Shown piece by piece: positions 61,439 to 64,000 of a DNA stretch of 64,000 nucleotides. The DNA is taken from assembly GCA_035550795.1 (NCBI GenBank), contig DASZOL010000050.1, forward strand, positions 40,722 to 104,721, written 5' to 3'. Below the pieces are notes generated by a model that was given only the letters and a program-made list of their open reading frames with translations, did not search any database and was not told the DNA's origin. Each line of letters begins with the position of its first letter. The stretch's first letter is position 1. Source of the DNA: DASRDR01 sp035550795 (GTDB lineage Bacteria; Methylomirabilota; Methylomirabilia; Rokubacteriales; DASRDR01). The position numbers were made by a program, and so were the translations under genes.

Positions 61439-62577
61439 CAGGCACCCCGCGCGGAGAGCGGCCGGAACTCTCGCGCCGCCGGCCCGACGTAGTCAGCGCG
61501 CGGGCGGATGAGGCGATTGTCCTGATACTGCTCCAGCAGGTTGGCAGTCCAGCCGGCAACCCGGGAGGCCGCGATCACCGGAACGAACAGGTCGATGGGG
61601 ATCCCGAGCGCCTTGAAGAGGGGGGCCGAGTAGAAGTCGACGTTCGGGATGAGACCCTTCTCGCGGCTGACGGCCTCGTGGAGCTTGAGCGCCGTCTCGA
61701 ACCACACGGGCTCGGCGGAGTTCCGGCAGGCCTTCGCGGCGAGGGTGCGCAGGATCTTCGCTCGCGGGTCGCCAGCCTTGTACACGCGGTGGCCGAAGCC
61801 CATCAGGCGTCGCTTGTCGGCGAGGGCCTGACGGGTGAAGGCGTCCGCGTTGTCGGGCTGCCCGATCTCCTCGAGAGTCTTCATCACCGCTTCGCCCGCG
61901 CCGCCGTGGAGCGGGCCCTTGAGAGCGCCGATCGCCGCCGAGACGGCGGAGTGCATGTCCGCGAGCGTCGACGCCACCACCCTCGCCGTGAAGGTCGAGG
62001 CGTTGAGCTCGTGCTCCGCGTATAGGACCAGGGCGGCGTCGAAGGCCCGGACGGGGACGACCCGCGGCTTCCGGCCTGAGAGCGTGTAGAGGAAGTTGGC
62101 GGCGTGCGAGAGGTCTGCCCGCGGCGCCACGGGCCGGCGGCCGCTCCGGATGCGGTGAAAGGCGGTGGTCAGGGACGACACTCGGGCCACGAGCCGGATC
62201 GCCTTGCGCTGGTTGGCCTCGAGCGAATCGCCCTCCGCATCCGGGTCAAGCGCCCCCAAGAGCGCGACTCCCGTCTGCAGCACGCGCATCGGATGCATCG
62301 TCTTCGGTAGGAGCTTGAGCACCCGCACCGCCTCCGCGGGAAGCGGCGTGGCGTCGACCAGCTCCTTGCGGAAGGCGGTCAGCTCGGCCTCTCCTGGCAG
62401 GGCACCGTGCCAGAGGAGCCAGACGACTTCCTCGAAGGAGGCGTGGCGCGCGAGGTCCTCGATCGCGTAGCCCTGGTACGCGAGCCGACCATTGGCACCG
62501 TCGAGATCGCACAGCCGCGTGTTGGCGGCGACGACACCCTCGAGACCTCGAATCAGCACGCTCTCGGTTCCTGGCAT
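61438..62577 (-). CDS. Citrate synthase or 2-methylcitrate synthase
   Basis: The 379-aa enzyme condenses acetyl-CoA or propionyl-CoA with oxaloacetate. It has the catalytic triad H224 (GPLHGGAGEAV), H263 (GFGHRVYK) and D314 (NVDFYSAPLF), with H189 in AEHELNAST. The length matches dimeric Gram-positive-type and PrpC-like enzymes rather than the longer hexameric E. coli GltA. Sequence alone cannot separate GltA from PrpC function; linkage with a PrpF-type isomerase points to PrpC-like work, whereas absence of prpB (methylisocitrate lyase) argues against. A ribosome site AAAGGCGG is five bases before the ATG. It heads the operon. Confidence 0.93.
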   Translation of the reverse strand: MPGTESVLIRGLEGVVAANTRLCDLDGANGRLAYQGYAIEDLARHASFEEVVWLLWHGALPGEAELTAFRKELVDATPLPAEAVRVLKLLPKTMHPMRVLQTGVALLGALDPDAEGDSLEANQRKAIRLVARVSSLTTAFHRIRSGRRPVAPRADLSHAANFLYTLSGRKPRVVPVRAFDAALVLYAEHELNASTFTARVVASTLADMHSAVSAAIGALKGPLHGGAGEAVMKTLEEIGQPDNADAFTRQALADKRRLMGFGHRVYKAGDPRAKILRTLAAKACRNSAEPVWFETALKLHEAVSREKGLIPNVDFYSAPLFKALGIPIDLFVPVIAASRVAGWTANLLEQYQDNRLIRPRADYVGPAAREFRPLSARGA

Positions 62578-62658
62578 GCCGCCGCCTTTCTGTGGGCGCG
62601 CATCCGGCCGCGGCCGGACGGGAGTGCGGGGAGCAGAGAGGATCGCCGCCGCCCTATT

Positions 62659-62687
62659 GTGATAGCAGGGGGGGTCGGCGGGGTCAA
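62659..62687 (-). promoter_or_regulatory. Promoter of the citrate synthase operon (extended -10)
   Basis: On the minus strand TTGACC (62682-62687), 17 bases, then TATCAC (62659-62664) preceded by TGC, the extended -10 element. It lies about 80 bases before the citrate synthase ATG and just after the stop of the HTH-receiver gene. The 17-base spacer contains a run of C. Confidence 0.6.
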
Positions 62688-62697
62688 GCCGACGCGA

Positions 62698-63279
62698 TCA
62701 GCTGCCGACGATGCGATCGACCGTCTTCTGAATCTGCGCGAGGTCCACCGGCTTCGAGATCATCGAGAACGGGCCGATCTCGAGTGCCTTGGCCATGAGA
62801 TCCGAGTCAGGGTAGGCGGTCACGATCATCACCGGCAGGGCTGGACGGAGGGTGTGGATCTCGCGGAAGGTGTCGACGCCGTTCATCCCCGGCATCGCGA
62901 GGTCCAGGAGGACGAGGTCCACCTCGGACCGCTTCACGATCTCCAGGGCCTCATCGCCGCTGGCTGCGGTGAGGACGTCGCGCGTCTTGGTCGCGAGGGC
63001 CGTGACCATCAGGTCCCGGATCGCTTCCTCGTCGTCCACGACGAGGACCGTGGATCGGGTCGTGGCGGCGTGCTGGCGAAACCACTCGTCGAGAACAGAC
63101 TTGTGAAACCGCCACTGGCGACCGACCTTGTGGCCGGGCAGGTCCCGACGCTCCGCCAAGCGGTAGACGGTGGACACGGGTAGCTTGAGGTATCCGGCCA
63201 CCTCGCGGATGGTCAGAATCTCTGCGGCTCCGCGGCCCTTCCGATCGACGGGCTCCATGTTCGCCATCCCGAATCTCAT
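62698..63279 (-). CDS. HTH (MerR/excisionase-type) plus receiver domain regulator
   Basis: The 193-aa protein has an N-terminal helix-turn-helix of the excisionase/HTH_17 type (about 22-68: LTIREVAGYLKLPVSTVYRL, then LPGHKVGRQWRFHKSVLDEWF). A receiver domain follows (about 76-193) with D82 and D83, phospho-acceptor D126 (LLDLAMPG), T154 and K176 (SKPVD). Most response regulators carry the receiver first; here the order is reversed. No histidine kinase gene is adjacent. The start has AAGGA a few bases upstream in a locally AT-rich divergent region. It ends just before the citrate synthase operon promoter, so it may regulate that operon or simply lie beside it. Confidence 0.9.
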   Translation of the reverse strand: MRFGMANMEPVDRKGRGAAEILTIREVAGYLKLPVSTVYRLAERRDLPGHKVGRQWRFHKSVLDEWFRQHAATTRSTVLVVDDEEAIRDLMVTALATKTRDVLTAASGDEALEIVKRSEVDLVLLDLAMPGMNGVDTFREIHTLRPALPVMIVTAYPDSDLMAKALEIGPFSMISKPVDLAQIQKTVDRIVGS

Positions 63280-63380
63280 CTCGTCCTTATTGTGGACTAT
63301 TCACGTTTGATCCATATGGTTCCACTGATAGGTGTGCCGAGTCAAGGTATTTGTCGGCGCCTCCGACCGCCGGCGTGGCC

Positions 63381-63410
63381 TTGACACGCTGCGACACCCT
63401 ACAGTAGGGT
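63381..63410 (+). promoter_or_regulatory. Promoter of the TusA-like gene, probable leaderless start
   Basis: TTGACA (63381-63386), a perfect -35, then 18 bases and TAGGGT (63405-63410). Eight bases separate the -10 from the GTG at 63419. No ribosome site exists between, so translation probably begins at the 5' end of the message. Confidence 0.55.
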
Positions 63411-63411
63411 G
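63395..63411 (+). promoter_or_regulatory. Perfect 17-bp palindrome overlapping the -10 box (possible operator)
   Basis: Arms CACCCTAC (63395-63402) and GTAGGGTG (63404-63411) flank a central A. The right arm contains the TAGGGT -10 box, so a protein bound here would block transcription. Confidence 0.55.
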
Positions 63412-63418
63412 GCCTCGC

Positions 63419-63676
63419 GTGAGCACCCCGAGTCCCGTCCAACCTCTGTCCGTCGACCAGACCCTCGATTGTCTCGGGCTCTTTTGCCCGATGCCGATCG
63501 TCAGGACACGGGAAGCCCTCGGACAGATGGCCGTGGGCCAGGTGCTCGAGATGCTGTCCGACGATCCCGCCAGCGACGCCGACATGCGCAGCTGGACCCG
63601 CCGCACGGGGAATGAGCTTCTTGAGGTCTCCAAGAACGGCGCCGTCTACCACTTCCTGGTCCGGAAGACCCGATAG
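63419..63676 (+). CDS. TusA-family sulfur carrier protein
   Basis: The 85-aa protein has the TusA fold signature LDCLGLFCPMPIVRTREAL, in which C23 of CPMP is the persulfide-carrying cysteine. The C-terminal VYHFLVRKTR strand is also typical. TusA relays sulfur from cysteine desulfurases to tRNA thiolation, molybdenum cofactor or sulfur oxidation pathways. A cysteine desulfurase gene starts immediately downstream, a natural donor. GTG at 63419 is chosen because it follows the promoter directly and gives a normal family length; the longer upstream frame is not coding. Confidence 0.9.
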   Translation: MSTPSPVQPLSVDQTLDCLGLFCPMPIVRTREALGQMAVGQVLEMLSDDPASDADMRSWTRRTGNELLEVSKNGAVYHFLVRKTR

Positions 63677-64000
63677 GCTCGGCGGGGGCGCCCGGCCCGC
63701 GCGCCGCGTCTACCTCGACTACTCCGGGTTCGCCCCGGTGGATCCCCGCGTGCTGGGGGTCATGCGCCCGTTTCTGGAGGGCTGGGTGGGGAACCCGGCT
63801 GCCCGGCACAGCCTGGGCGAGGAGGCGCGCGATTCCCTCCAGGCGGCCCGGGCGAAAGTCGGGCGCCTGGTCGGGGGCCGCGCCGAGGGCGTGGTCTTCC
63901 TGAGTGGAGCCACGGAGGCGAACAACCTCGCCGTCAAGGGCGTCGCGCTCCGAGGACCCGGCCGCCACGTCGTGACGACCGCCATCGAGCATCCCTCGCT
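63612..64000 (+). CDS. Cysteine desulfurase (NifS/IscS type, partial, runs off the window)
   Basis: About 97 recognisable residues precede the right edge. The conserved part starts at 63708 with VYLDYSGFAPVDPRVLG, then GNPAARHSLGEEARDSL, VVFLSGATEANNLAVKG and TTAIEHPS, the N-terminal half of a PLP-dependent cysteine desulfurase. The lysine and cysteine of the active site lie beyond the window. The true start is unclear: between the TusA stop and 63708 this frame has no ATG, GTG or TTG. The nearest are ATG 63612 and TTG 63621, inside the TusA gene in another frame, and GTG 63738, which would cut the domain. ATG 63612 is given provisionally. Confidence 0.85.
   Translation, partial: MSFLRSPRTAPSTTSWSGRPDRLGGGARPARRVYLDYSGFAPVDPRVLGVMRPFLEGWVGNPAARHSLGEEARDSLQAARAKVGRLVGGRAEGVVFLSGATEANNLAVKGVALRGPGRHVVTTAIEHPS

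Larger units (their letters stand above)
63280..63418. other. Divergent promoter region, locally less GC-rich
   Basis: These 139 bases separate the HTH-receiver gene from the TusA-like gene. The stretch 63285-63345 is clearly richer in A and T than the surroundings (it includes CATATG and several TTG/ATT runs). On the minus strand CACAAT ends nine bases before the regulator's ATG, a possible -10 with no clear -35. The plus-strand promoter and palindrome are listed separately. Confidence 0.6.

Noticed and set aside
58362..62577. A complete 2-methylcitrate cycle
   Set aside because: Methylisocitrate lyase (prpB) is missing and the aconitase is not the AcnD type, so the label would overstate the evidence.

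Overview
This is a very GC-rich, gene-dense bacterial chromosome segment. Most coding frames have G or C at nearly every third position. GTG and TTG starts are common and neighbouring genes often overlap by 1 or 4 bases. I see no phage genes, transposases, CRISPR arrays, rRNA or tRNA. The gene content (four peptide/nickel-family ABC importers, one branched-chain-amino-acid-family importer, many solitary oxidoreductases) is what soil and subsurface lineages such as Candidatus Rokubacteria (Methylomirabilota) carry. That placement is my inference and is not proven by a marker gene here.

Layout. 1-1308: the end of a Dpp-type importer with its permeases in the order C then B. 1495-9836: a small hypothetical protein, a metallo-beta-lactamase-fold hydrolase, type II NADH dehydrogenase, a thiamine-diphosphate enzyme, a tRNA-dihydrouridine synthase, a GT39-like membrane glycosyltransferase and an MFS carrier. 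9949-14783: an Asp/Glu racemase-family protein, a GNAT acetyltransferase and a complete SBP-B-C permease importer without ATPases. 14851-19226: an F420/nitroreductase-like protein, a secreted phosphoesterase, moaA and an O-antigen-ligase-like membrane protein. 19223-24473: a five-gene run (MDR reductase, aldo-keto reductase, kynureninase, M29 peptidase, SDR). 24813-29794: an enolase-superfamily dehydratase, an MFS carrier, an AsmA-like protein and Dps. 29899-37998: another SBP-B-C importer diverging from a flavoprotein/GcvT fusion, a P450 and an alpha/beta hydrolase. 38100-43678: 3-methyladenine glycosylase, a frame-disrupted SDR, a giant cyclase/AAA/TPR protein, a DUF4242-like protein and a small Tat-exported protein. 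43746-52397: an alcohol dehydrogenase, a core MetE-like protein and a five-gene Dpp importer.

52545-62577 looks like one operon of about 10 kb. A good extended -10 promoter leads into citrate synthase, aconitase and a PrpF-family isomerase, which overlap by single bases. Two unrelated substrate-binding proteins and LivHMGF follow. I read it as uptake plus isomerisation and hydration of an aconitate-like or 2-methylaconitate-like acid. 62698-64000 holds an unusual HTH-receiver protein, a TusA-like sulfur carrier with a palindromic promoter, and the start of a cysteine desulfurase.

Three points cut across genes. Several genes without a Shine-Dalgarno sequence have a -35/-10 pair whose -10 box ends only 6-9 bases before the start codon, suggesting leaderless transcripts. 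An SDR gene carries three +1 frameshifts and has also lost its catalytic tyrosine. A 21-bp tandem repeat at the end of the lactamase-fold gene repeats its stop codon in frame.
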